From: GCA-2708415 sp964351905
GTDB taxonomy: Bacteria; Pseudomonadota; Alphaproteobacteria; Micavibrionales; Micavibrionaceae
Direction of reading: 5' to 3'
Assembly (NCBI GenBank): GCA_964351905.1
Contig: CAYGPG010000011.1
Coordinates: 1-54,885, forward strand
Length of the DNA stretch: 54,885 nucleotides
Shown: in pieces, positions 32,918-40,873 of the stretch
Position numbering within the stretch: position 1 is the stretch's first letter
How the letters are laid out: each line of letters begins with the position of its first letter
The notes under the pieces: generated by a model
The model's database searches: none
Told to the model about the DNA's origin: nothing
What the model saw: the letters and a program-made list of their open reading frames with translations, nothing else
Made by a program: the position numbers and the translations under genes

Positions 32918-33417
32918 AATACTTATACCTCCCATTCTTTCTTATAGTTTTTCTTTACCCTCACCTTGTTTTGGCCAATCCACCAGAGGCATATATTACA
33001 CCAGATGGACCGACATCCCCTATTGCCTCAGAAACAGGAGATGCCTCTCCTCCGCCTGCGCCTGAAGCCGTAACAACAGAGCAAAGCGAAGATGGAAAAG
33101 TAGAATATAATATTGTTGCATCAAAACCCCCTTGTAGCACGAGCACCTGCATCACCAACCAATCTGTTGCAAATGCCAAAAATGTTTTTGTACAAAACAG
33201 TCCTGTTAAAAGTTATGTTGATTTAATAAACCTCCCACAAAAAGAGGGAGAAGAAGAAGCCACTTGCAAAGAACCCGTAAAAACAGGGATGACTGTTTAC
33301 AGGCAAGTTGTTGCATCAGGGACAGCAGGCCAAATTGTTGAAGTGGAAGATGCCTTTTGTATTAACCAAGGGTGTGTTTATTTTGGCGGAATCGGCGAAG
33401 AAAAATGCCAATTATGA
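32914..33417 (+). CDS. Secreted Cys-rich protein, unknown
   Basis: The 167-residue protein has a signal peptide (YLPFFLIVFLYPHLVLA) and a Pro/Ser/Thr/Glu-rich N-terminal half. A motif CSTSTC follows, then a C-terminal module of about 50 residues: CKEPVKTGMTVYRQV, then AFCINQGCVYF and a final Cys. The same module closes the protein at 33486-34487 (CNDPIKTGVKVF, then VCTNPGCFY and a final Cys). It begins inside the previous stop (ATGA). A 68-base spacer with an inverted repeat and promoter-like sequence separates it from the next gene. Function is unknown. Confidence 0.75.
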   Translation: MKYLYLPFFLIVFLYPHLVLANPPEAYITPDGPTSPIASETGDASPPPAPEAVTTEQSEDGKVEYNIVASKPPCSTSTCITNQSVANAKNVFVQNSPVKSYVDLINLPQKEGEEEATCKEPVKTGMTVYRQVVASGTAGQIVEVEDAFCINQGCVYFGGIGEEKCQL

Positions 33418-33466
33418 GGGTAAATATATTACAGAATTGCCAAACCCCTCATATATTCGGTACAAT
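33413..33466 (+). promoter_or_regulatory. Likely internal promoter with inverted repeat before the last secreted gene
   Basis: TTGCCA (33437-33442) and TACAAT (33461-33466) are spaced by 18 bases, giving a start about 13 bases before the ATG at 33486. An inverted repeat TATGAGGG (33413-33420) / CCCTCATA (33446-33453) overlaps the previous stop codon and the promoter spacer. It could be an operator or an mRNA hairpin. Confidence 0.45.
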
Positions 33467-33485
33467 GGTAGAATAGGGATAAATT

Positions 33486-34487
33486 ATGATATTTAAAGCC
33501 AGAACATATTTGATTATAGCAACAGCCTTATTTTTGGGTACAACGACTGGTGCTATAACATCAAATGCACAGGAAATTGCCGAACAACCATGTAGCACTC
33601 AATTTTGGAGACAGATGAGTGCGCGTGCGTCGATGGAAGCTGAGCGCGAAATCATGATGAACCAAAATCTGATTTTTAAAGCAGACAGCGTTTTGGAATA
33701 TACATGCTTTGATCAACTCGTGAATTTAACAGCGTGGCGCGGCGGTCAAATCTTTACGCATACTGATTATTTTGGAGAACAAATTATTGGACAGGGAAGC
33801 AATCAAGGCCTTCCTATATCACTTAACAATGTAGTTTACACAGCTTTAGTGGCTTATGTTGATAATAATTTTGGTCACAGTTATCTTGGAGGCCGCGCAC
33901 AAAGATTAGCTGCAGAGAACAGAGACAGCCAGTTTTTGCCGCCTGTTGCAGAAATTACAGATGGATATAATTGTAATGCTATGGCCAATGTTTGGCAGGC
34001 TGCAAAATGCTCTAACTTTATTGATAACGATGAATTTCAAAATACAGACGGTTTTTATCCTTTTGAAACAATAGCGGGAATGGATGGAAATCCCGATGTT
34101 GTCGGATACAATGATCCTAGCATACAAGATACCCGACACTTCCCCACCAGATGTACGGCTGCAGGCGCAACTGTAGATCTAGGTCCCATGGGAACATGGG
34201 ATACGCAAATTGCTCTAGCAAATAATGAAGATTTATATGAATTCCAAGCCCCGTTGCGTGCAGTTTATACAGAAGTAGGTGATAAGTTAAGACCACAAGT
34301 ATGTAATGATCCAATAAAAACGGGCGTTAAGGTTTTTGTGAGTGACGATGAAAGTTATGATGATGCAGTTTGTACAAACCCAGGTTGCTTCTATAATCGT
34401 GAAAATGGAACATGCACAAGTAGTGCTTCAACAGGCGAACCAGGAACATCACCAACCATACCTGAAACACCAAATGGGGCATTTTAA
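33486..34487 (+). CDS. Secreted two-module protein sharing domains with its neighbours, unknown
   Basis: The 333-residue protein has a signal peptide (LIIATALFLGTTTGAITSNAQ). Residues about 35-220 repeat the C-terminal domain of the M23 protein: W-M-A-M-RE spacing, then NLIFKADSVLEYTCF, GGQIF, NCNAMANVWQAAKCSNF, YPFETIAG and RHFPTRC. Residues about 275-315 repeat the C-terminal module of the protein at 32914-33417 (CNDPIKTGVKVF, then AVCTNPGCFYN and CTS). A Gly/Pro/Thr-rich tail closes the protein. It thus links the modules of two neighbours. It is preceded by its own promoter-like sequence, and its stop abuts the convergent gene on the right with no spacer. Function is unknown. Confidence 0.78.
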   Translation: MIFKARTYLIIATALFLGTTTGAITSNAQEIAEQPCSTQFWRQMSARASMEAEREIMMNQNLIFKADSVLEYTCFDQLVNLTAWRGGQIFTHTDYFGEQIIGQGSNQGLPISLNNVVYTALVAYVDNNFGHSYLGGRAQRLAAENRDSQFLPPVAEITDGYNCNAMANVWQAAKCSNFIDNDEFQNTDGFYPFETIAGMDGNPDVVGYNDPSIQDTRHFPTRCTAAGATVDLGPMGTWDTQIALANNEDLYEFQAPLRAVYTEVGDKLRPQVCNDPIKTGVKVFVSDDESYDDAVCTNPGCFYNRENGTCTSSASTGEPGTSPTIPETPNGAF

Positions 34488-34898
34488 TTAGCTTTTCTGA
34501 TTATTTTTGAGAAGTGATTTTATATTTTCTTTATTATCAGGGCTGAGCTCCATAAGCTTAGCAACAACATCCATATTCTTCTCTTGATCAATCACTTCAT
34601 AATCTGATTTTGCCTTTGCCGTCTTGGTGGGCTTTTTCGCCTCTTCTTTATGAGGCGCCTGTGAGGTTTTTGAAGATAAGGGCATGTCCTCATCTATCTT
34701 ATCTTTCGGAGCATCTGTCACGCCTAATTTTTTCATAATTTCAGGGCTCCCGCTCACAATATCCCTTATTTTCTGCAAAATACCGGGTTCAATCGCCTTT
34801 CGAGATTTTCGAAGTTGAGCGAAAGCGCCTGCTAAAATTGCTTGGCGCCTTGCCGTCATCTTTCTTGCGCCTGCTTTATCTTCAGGTTTTTCACTCAT
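34488..34898 (-). CDS. Lys-rich hypothetical protein
   Basis: The 136-residue protein has no signal and no membrane segment. The N-terminal half is basic and helical (RKMTARRQAILAGAFAQLRK, then QKIRDIVSGSPEIMKKLGV). A disordered Lys/Pro/Ala linker follows, then a short helix (KNMDVVAKLMELSPDNKENI) at the C-terminus. I do not recognise the family. The stop codons of this gene and the convergent secreted-protein gene are directly adjacent. It is transcribed away from waaA. Confidence 0.6.
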   Translation of the reverse strand: MSEKPEDKAGARKMTARRQAILAGAFAQLRKSRKAIEPGILQKIRDIVSGSPEIMKKLGVTDAPKDKIDEDMPLSSKTSQAPHKEEAKKPTKTAKAKSDYEVIDQEKNMDVVAKLMELSPDNKENIKSLLKNNQKS

Positions 34899-34988
34899 AA
34901 CCTTGATTTTCCTTACTTTTTTTAAGAAATAACGCTATATCTTATCATACCTTCAAACTGTTAAAGACAGGTAATCAAACGTTTTCCC

Positions 34989-36281
34989 ATGTTGCTTTTA
35001 TATAAAACACTGACTTTTTTAAGCAGCCCGCTCTTAGTGCTATTATTACATTGGCGCGTATTCAAAAGAAAAGAAGATAAACTTCGCCTTTACGAACGAC
35101 AGGGAAAAGCATCTCTAACTCGTCCACGTGGTCGTTTAGTTTGGATTCACGCCGCAAGTGTAGGCGAAGCACAATCTGCGCTCATACTTATTCAAAAGCT
35201 GTCCAAAACAAATAATGATTTAAATTTTTTAGTGACGAGTGGTACAAAAACATCTGCGGCTCTCATGGCCAAAAGACTTCCCGATCATGCCATTCATCAA
35301 TATTATCCCTTGGATCATCCAACTTGGGTACGGGGTTTTTTAAGCCATTGGAAACCGAACTTAGTTCTTTGGATGGAATCTGAAATATGGCCAAATATGC
35401 TGCTTACTCTGAAAGAACAGAAAATTCCTGCTTTTCTTATCAATGCGCGGCTTTCCTCAAATTCTTTTAAACGATGGTCCTATTTCAAAAAAACAGCAGA
35501 GAGAATTCTCTCTACTTTCGCGGTCATTCTTGCACAAACAAAAACAGATAAAGAACGCTTTAATAAACTTGGTTCAGACAATGTAAATGTCACGGATAAC
35601 CTAAAATATAGCGCCGCTACATTACCCTACGAAGATACAGAATTAAAATCACTTCAAACCGTTATAGGAAATCGCCCCTTATGGCTTTACGCCAGTACAC
35701 ATGACGGCGAAGAAATAATGGCTGCACGTATTCATGAAGAGCTGAAAGATATCTATCCAGACGTGTTGACAATAATTGTACCGCGCCATCCGGAACGCCG
35801 TGAGGAGATTAACAAGCAAATAAAGGTATTGGGGTTGAAAGCTACCTTAAGAAGTGAAAATCACAAAAAACCAGATAAAAACACAGATATATATATTGCA
35901 GATACTTTAGGTGAACTCGGTCTTTTTTACGCTTTATCTGAAATTGCTGTGATCGGACGGTCTTTCAGCCATGATGGTGGAGGTGGCCATAACCCTATCG
36001 AAGCAGCACAATTAGCCTGCGCCGTAATCACAGGGCCACATATTCAATATCAAACACAATTATTTTCAGATATGTTTAATGCAAATGCAGCCATTCAAGT
36101 TTTCTCAGAGCAAGAGCTTTTTGAGTGTATAAAATTATATCTTAGTGATAATCAAGCAAAGGATATGGCCATCAAAAATGCTCATAAATTTGCAAAAGAA
36201 AAAGAGAATATTATCTTTAAAGTTTTAGATTATATTGAGCCCTATATTCAAAATATGGATAAAAAGCGTAATGAATTTTAA
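34989..36281 (+). CDS. waaA: WaaA (KdtA), Kdo transferase
   Basis: The 430-residue inner-membrane enzyme transfers 3-deoxy-manno-octulosonate to the lipid A precursor. It has an N-terminal membrane anchor and the Kdo-transferase motifs WIHAASVGEAQSA (about residues 53-65), TSGTKTSA, MESEIWPN and YASTHDGEE. The C-terminal nucleotide-sugar domain has IIVPRHPERREEI, RSFSHDGGGGHNPIEAAQ and ITGPH. Length is normal. It heads an operon of lipid A genes with overlapping reading frames (waaA-lpxK-lauroyltransferase), showing that the organism makes lipopolysaccharide or at least Kdo-lipid A. Confidence 0.95.
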   Translation: MLLLYKTLTFLSSPLLVLLLHWRVFKRKEDKLRLYERQGKASLTRPRGRLVWIHAASVGEAQSALILIQKLSKTNNDLNFLVTSGTKTSAALMAKRLPDHAIHQYYPLDHPTWVRGFLSHWKPNLVLWMESEIWPNMLLTLKEQKIPAFLINARLSSNSFKRWSYFKKTAERILSTFAVILAQTKTDKERFNKLGSDNVNVTDNLKYSAATLPYEDTELKSLQTVIGNRPLWLYASTHDGEEIMAARIHEELKDIYPDVLTIIVPRHPERREEINKQIKVLGLKATLRSENHKKPDKNTDIYIADTLGELGLFYALSEIAVIGRSFSHDGGGGHNPIEAAQLACAVITGPHIQYQTQLFSDMFNANAAIQVFSEQELFECIKLYLSDNQAKDMAIKNAHKFAKEKENIIFKVLDYIEPYIQNMDKKRNEF

Positions 36282-37242
36282 AACACCAAAATTCTGGCAT
36301 AAACGAATGAGTATAATCAGTATTATTCTCATCCCCTTTTCGTGGCTTTACCTTTTAGGGCATAAAATTAATATAATGCGACAAGGTAAACCCTACAAAT
36401 CTAATATTCCTGTTATCTGTGTTGGGAATGCTATTGCAGGTGGTAGTGGTAAAACTCCAACAGTTATTGCACTGATTAAATTAATTAAAGAACATAAAAT
36501 AGCAAAAAACCCAATGATCCTCTCACGTGGATATGGTGGTAACATCACCGCTCCCACTTTAGTTGATACGAACAAACATAATGTGGGGGATGTTGGCGAT
36601 GAAGCATTATTGCTTGCGAACTACGCTCCTACAGTTATTTCCCAAAACCGCGCGGACGGCGCCAAATTTGCAAAAACAAATAATGCTGATTTAATCATTA
36701 TGGATGATGGATTGCAAAATAATCACCTAGCAAAGAATATAAACTTTCTAGTAATTGATCGTCAGATTGACTTTGGGAATAATCGTCTTATACCTGCAGG
36801 ACCTTTGCGCGAACCGCTAAAAGATGCATTAAATAAAACGCATGCCGTTATTTGTATTGGTCCCTCTTTTCATTCTGATCTTCCTGTTTTTGAGGCAAAC
36901 ATCATACCTAAGATAATACCGGAAACACATGAATCCTACGTTGCGTTTGCTGGTTTAGGATATCCAGAAAAATTTAAAAACGCTTTGCTAGATCATCAAG
37001 TCAATTTATCTGCATGGATGCCCTACCCAGATCATCACCAATATACGCAAAATGACGAAGATGATTTAAGAGATCTTGCAATTAATCATAAAGCTAATTT
37101 AATTACGACAGAAAAAGATTTTGTACGCCTGTCTACTGAGTTTCAAAAAGAGGTTTTAACGTTTCCAATAGAGCTCTCGTTTAAAAATAGTGAAGAGATT
37201 TTAAATTTTTTAAATCGTCATTTAGGTCAAACCAATGATTAA
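36271..37242 (+). CDS. lpxK: LpxK, tetraacyldisaccharide 4'-kinase
   Basis: The protein has about 323 residues from ATG 36271, which overlaps the waaA end by 11 bases. The kinase adds the 4'-phosphate to the lipid A disaccharide. It has an N-terminal membrane helix and the P-loop-like CVGNAIAGGSGKTPTVIAL (about residues 46-64). ILSRGYGG, VGDEALLLA, IMDDGLQN and GPLREPL follow, all LpxK hallmarks, with a C-terminal FAGLGYPEKF, then TEKDFVRL. It also overlaps the next gene by eight bases. Confidence 0.95.
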   Translation: MNFKTPKFWHKRMSIISIILIPFSWLYLLGHKINIMRQGKPYKSNIPVICVGNAIAGGSGKTPTVIALIKLIKEHKIAKNPMILSRGYGGNITAPTLVDTNKHNVGDVGDEALLLANYAPTVISQNRADGAKFAKTNNADLIIMDDGLQNNHLAKNINFLVIDRQIDFGNNRLIPAGPLREPLKDALNKTHAVICIGPSFHSDLPVFEANIIPKIIPETHESYVAFAGLGYPEKFKNALLDHQVNLSAWMPYPDHHQYTQNDEDDLRDLAINHKANLITTEKDFVRLSTEFQKEVLTFPIELSFKNSEEILNFLNRHLGQTND

Positions 37243-38110
37243 AAAAATACGATACCTATTTGAAGCCGCTATTTTATTTTTCTTTTTAGGATTATCAAAA
37301 ATTCTACCTCTAAACTGGGCCTCTAATTTCGGTGGTTGGATTGGGCGCTCTATAGGCCCTAAATTAGCAGCATCGCGCAAAGCGCGAACCAATATAGAAA
37401 TGGCTTTCCCAAATAAAAACAATATAGAAATTGATAAAATTATTACGGGTATGTGGGATAACCTCGGGCGCGTAATGATGGAATATGCCCACCTTGAGAA
37501 AATTGGACGCGATAATACTCAAATAGTTGGTTTAGATATTCTAGAGAAATATCGTGGCAAACCTGCTATTTTATTATCTGGTCACTTAGCCAATTGGGAA
37601 TGTTGCCCCCCTGCTCTTTTTCTGCAAAAGGATTTTAACGCCAGCCCTATATACCGTGCACCAAATAATCCTTTTTCAGATAAAATGTTGCATTACGCTA
37701 GAACCTTAGCAGGTAAAATAAAAACTATTCCTAAATCCCGTTCAGGAACGCGTCACATTGTCCAAGCAATGAATGACGGTACTTTTATTGGCATGCTCAT
37801 TGATCAAAAATACAACGAAGGGGTTGCCGTTAATTTCTTTGGAAAGCCCGCTATGACATCGCCAATTTTTTCTCAATTGGCACAAAAATTTGATTGTCCT
37901 ATCATTCCTTTACGCATTGAACGGCTTAAAAACTGTAATTTTAAAATCACAATTGAAGAACCTCTAGAGGCAGAAAATAAAACCGCTGAAGATTTAATTA
38001 GTGCTTTTAATTTAAAATTAGAAAAATGGATAACAGAACGCCCAGAACAATGGTTATGGCTTCATAGACGATGGGGAAAATTCAATAAAGAGGAACATGT
38101 AAATGAGTAA
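37235..38110 (+). CDS. lpxL: Lipid A late acyltransferase (LpxL/HtrB family)
   Basis: The 291-residue enzyme adds a secondary acyl chain to Kdo-lipid A. It has an N-terminal membrane helix and the catalytic SGHLANWE motif (HX4E, about residues 111-118), with IYRAPNNP and GTFIGMLIDQKYNEGVAVNFFGKPA downstream. WITERPEQWLWLHRRW near the C-terminus is the standard closing motif. It overlaps lpxK by eight bases and the glutathione reductase gene by eight bases. The acyl-chain length specificity cannot be read from the sequence. Confidence 0.93.
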   Translation: MIKKIRYLFEAAILFFFLGLSKILPLNWASNFGGWIGRSIGPKLAASRKARTNIEMAFPNKNNIEIDKIITGMWDNLGRVMMEYAHLEKIGRDNTQIVGLDILEKYRGKPAILLSGHLANWECCPPALFLQKDFNASPIYRAPNNPFSDKMLHYARTLAGKIKTIPKSRSGTRHIVQAMNDGTFIGMLIDQKYNEGVAVNFFGKPAMTSPIFSQLAQKFDCPIIPLRIERLKNCNFKITIEEPLEAENKTAEDLISAFNLKLEKWITERPEQWLWLHRRWGKFNKEEHVNE

Positions 38111-39467
38111 AAACAATTATGATTACGATTATTTTGTTATCGGTGGTGGGTCTGGTGGTGTGCGCTCGGCTCGTATTGCGGCAGGGCATGGTGCGAAAGT
38201 AGGTCTAGCAGAAGGACGGCACTACGGCGGAACATGCGTCAATATTGGATGTGTTCCTAAAAAATTAATGGCTTACGCTTCTGACTATAAGCTCTCCTTT
38301 GAAGAAGCGCGTGGCTTTGGGTGGAGAATGGATAATCTTCATTTTGATTGGCCAACCTTAATCACAAACAAAGATAAAGAAATAAACCGCCTAAATAGCA
38401 TCTATAAAAGCATGTTAGAAAAGGCAAATGTTGAAACATTTGATGAAAACGCCACTTTTAAAGACGAGCACACCCTCTTGGTTGGCGATAAAGAAATTAC
38501 AGCTGATAAAATACTAATCGCCACGGGCGGATATCCAAGAACACCTGATTATCCTGGCGCTGAACATACTGTTATTTCAGACGATCTTTTTTATCTGAAG
38601 TCTTTACCAGAACACGTTGTGATTGAAGGGGCAGGATATATTGCTGTCGAATTTGCCCATATTTTTCATGGCTTAGGATCAGAGGTCACAATTATTCATC
38701 GTGGAGATCAAGTTTTAAGAGGTTTTGACCATGATATTCGCGACTTTATTAATCAAGAAATTGAAAAGCAAGGCGTGAAAGTTATATTTGAAGCAAACAT
38801 CGTCAAAGTAGAAGAAGATAACGGTAAAAAAACTGTTTTTGTTGATAATGACGATAAAATTGATTGTGATTTGGTATTAAGTGCCATTGGTCGCCTCCCC
38901 AATTCAGCTTCGCTAAATCTTGATAATATTGGCGTCAATACCAAGCCTGATGGACAAGTTATCGTAAATGATGATTTTCAGACCAGCGTTGACCACGTAT
39001 ACGCCGTTGGTGATGTGATTGACCGCATGCAATTAACACCTGTTGCTCTTGCGGAAGGTCACGTTTTGGCAGATCGTTTGTTTAACGATCAAGCTGACCG
39101 CGCCGTTTCTTACCAAAACATTCCAACAGCTGTTTTCTCTCACCCCAATATCGCTGCTGTGGGTTTAACTGAGGAAGAAGCGCGTGAAAAAGGCCATAAT
39201 TTAAAAATCTTTAAATCCGACTTTAAACCTCTCCGCCACACTTTGTCTGAAAGTGAAGAGCGCTCCCTTATAAAGTTAATTGTTGACGCTAAAACAGATA
39301 AAATTTTAGGAGCACATATGTGTGGCCATGATGCGCCAGAAATTATGCAAGGTATTGGAATCGCTTTGAATATGGGGGCAACTAAGGCAGATTTTGACCG
39401 CACGATAGGCATTCACCCCACGTCAGCCGAAGAATTTGTAACAATGCGAGAGCCTGTTTCTTCATAA
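38103..39467 (+). CDS. gor: Glutathione-disulfide reductase
   Basis: The 454-residue flavoprotein reduces glutathione disulfide with NADPH. It has the FAD motif GGGSGGVRSARIAA, the redox-active GGTCVNIGCVPKK (about residues 41-53) and the NADPH-binding IEGAGYIAVEFAHIFHGLG. The C-terminal GIHPTSAEEFVTMR provides the catalytic His-Glu pair. Length and motif order are those of plant/bacterial-type glutathione reductase. It overlaps the lipid A acyltransferase gene by eight bases, so it is co-translated with LPS genes although unrelated in pathway. Confidence 0.95.
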   Translation: MSKNNYDYDYFVIGGGSGGVRSARIAAGHGAKVGLAEGRHYGGTCVNIGCVPKKLMAYASDYKLSFEEARGFGWRMDNLHFDWPTLITNKDKEINRLNSIYKSMLEKANVETFDENATFKDEHTLLVGDKEITADKILIATGGYPRTPDYPGAEHTVISDDLFYLKSLPEHVVIEGAGYIAVEFAHIFHGLGSEVTIIHRGDQVLRGFDHDIRDFINQEIEKQGVKVIFEANIVKVEEDNGKKTVFVDNDDKIDCDLVLSAIGRLPNSASLNLDNIGVNTKPDGQVIVNDDFQTSVDHVYAVGDVIDRMQLTPVALAEGHVLADRLFNDQADRAVSYQNIPTAVFSHPNIAAVGLTEEEAREKGHNLKIFKSDFKPLRHTLSESEERSLIKLIVDAKTDKILGAHMCGHDAPEIMQGIGIALNMGATKADFDRTIGIHPTSAEEFVTMREPVSS

Positions 39468-39526
39468 TAAGAAGCATAAGACCTTAAACCCTTGCGATGG
39501 ACAGAAAAATCCCTTAAAAATTTGAT

Positions 39527-40873
39527 ATGAATACATGGACACCGAGTAGCTGGCGCGATAAGCCTGCAAAGCAACTTCCCTCTTACCCTGATGCAGATCA
39601 TTTGGCTCGTGTAGAAGAAATTATGGGTGGTATGCCACCCCTTGTTTTTGCAGGAGAGGCCCGCAACTTAAAAGCAAATTTGGCCTCAGCCTGCCACGGT
39701 AATGCTTTTGTGCTTCAAGGCGGCGACTGCGCAGAAAGCTTTCAAGAATTTGGTGCCAATAAAATTCGCGATACATTCCGCGTTCTTTTACAAATGGCTG
39801 TCGTCATGACGTTTGGCGGTGAAACGCCAATTGTAAAGATGGGGCGCATGGCAGGCCAATTTGCCAAGCCGCGGTCTTCAGACAATGAAACCATTGGTGG
39901 TGTCACTTTGCCCAGTTATCGCGGGGACATCATTAATAAATTAGAATTCACCGAAGAAGCCCGCGTGCCAGACCCACAACGCATGATCCGTGCTTATAAT
40001 CAATCTGCATCAACGTTGAACTTACTTCGCGCCTTTTCGACAGGCGGTTATGCAGACCTGAACCAAGTCCACCGTTGGAATTTGGATTTTGTGACCGATA
40101 GCCCCTTAAGCGCGCGCTACGAAGAAGTTGCGCAAGAAATTGGCCGTACCCTAGCCTTCATGAAATCATGTGGTATCACAAGTGAGAGCGTGCCAACCAT
40201 GCGTGAGACAGATTTTTATACCTGTCACGAAGCACTTCTTTTACCTTACGAAGAAGCTATGACCCGCGTTGATAGTACGACGGGCGATTATTATGACACG
40301 TCCGCGCACTTCCTTTGGATTGGCGCGCGCACCCAAGACACAGATGGCGCTCAAATAGAGTTCGCGCGTGGTATTCATAACCCAATTGGCATGAAAGTTC
40401 CGCCAGAATTGGATGCAGATACCCTCATGAGACTTGTGGACAAACTTAACCCTGAAAACGAAGCAGGAAGGCTTTCCCTTATTGCCCGTATGGGAGCAGG
40501 CCAAGTCGAAGAAAAACTAGCACCATTGGTTAGAAAAATTAAAGACGAAGACCGTAACGTTGTTTGGATTTGTGATCCAATGCACGGCAATATTGAAAAA
40601 TCATCGACTGGATTTAAAACGCGCCGCTTTGATAATATTTTAGGCGAAGTTCAGGGCTTCTTTAATGTTCATCGCGCCGAAGGTACAAATCCCGGTGGTG
40701 TCCATTTTGAAATGACAGGTCAAAATGTCACTGAATGTGTTGGTGGTGCGCACGAGGTAACAGAAGAAGATCTTTCTAGCCGTTATCACACTGCTTGTGA
40801 CCCTCGATTAAACGCTAACCAAGCTTTAGAGCTCGCTTTCCTCGTCGCAGATGAATTGAAAGCTATGCGTTAA
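39527..40873 (+). CDS. Class II DAHP synthase
   Basis: The 448-residue enzyme condenses phosphoenolpyruvate with erythrose 4-phosphate, the entry step of aromatic amino acid synthesis. Class II (plant-type) motifs are visible: SWRDKPAKQLPSYP at the N-terminus, LQGGDCAESFQEF, GRMAGQFAKPRSS, WIGARTQDTDGAQIEFARGI, VWICDPMHGNIEKS and GGVHFEMTGQNVTECVGG. The metal ligands (Cys in GGDCAES, His in DPMHGN) are present. There is no chorismate mutase domain. The next gene starts on the last base of its stop. Confidence 0.96.
   Translation: MNTWTPSSWRDKPAKQLPSYPDADHLARVEEIMGGMPPLVFAGEARNLKANLASACHGNAFVLQGGDCAESFQEFGANKIRDTFRVLLQMAVVMTFGGETPIVKMGRMAGQFAKPRSSDNETIGGVTLPSYRGDIINKLEFTEEARVPDPQRMIRAYNQSASTLNLLRAFSTGGYADLNQVHRWNLDFVTDSPLSARYEEVAQEIGRTLAFMKSCGITSESVPTMRETDFYTCHEALLLPYEEAMTRVDSTTGDYYDTSAHFLWIGARTQDTDGAQIEFARGIHNPIGMKVPPELDADTLMRLVDKLNPENEAGRLSLIARMGAGQVEEKLAPLVRKIKDEDRNVVWICDPMHGNIEKSSTGFKTRRFDNILGEVQGFFNVHRAEGTNPGGVHFEMTGQNVTECVGGAHEVTEEDLSSRYHTACDPRLNANQALELAFLVADELKAMR

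Noticed and set aside
30819..34487. Conjugation or type IV secretion cluster
   Set aside because: Signal peptides and Cys-rich proteins recall such loci, but no VirB/Tra/Dot ATPase, coupling protein or channel gene is present in the window.
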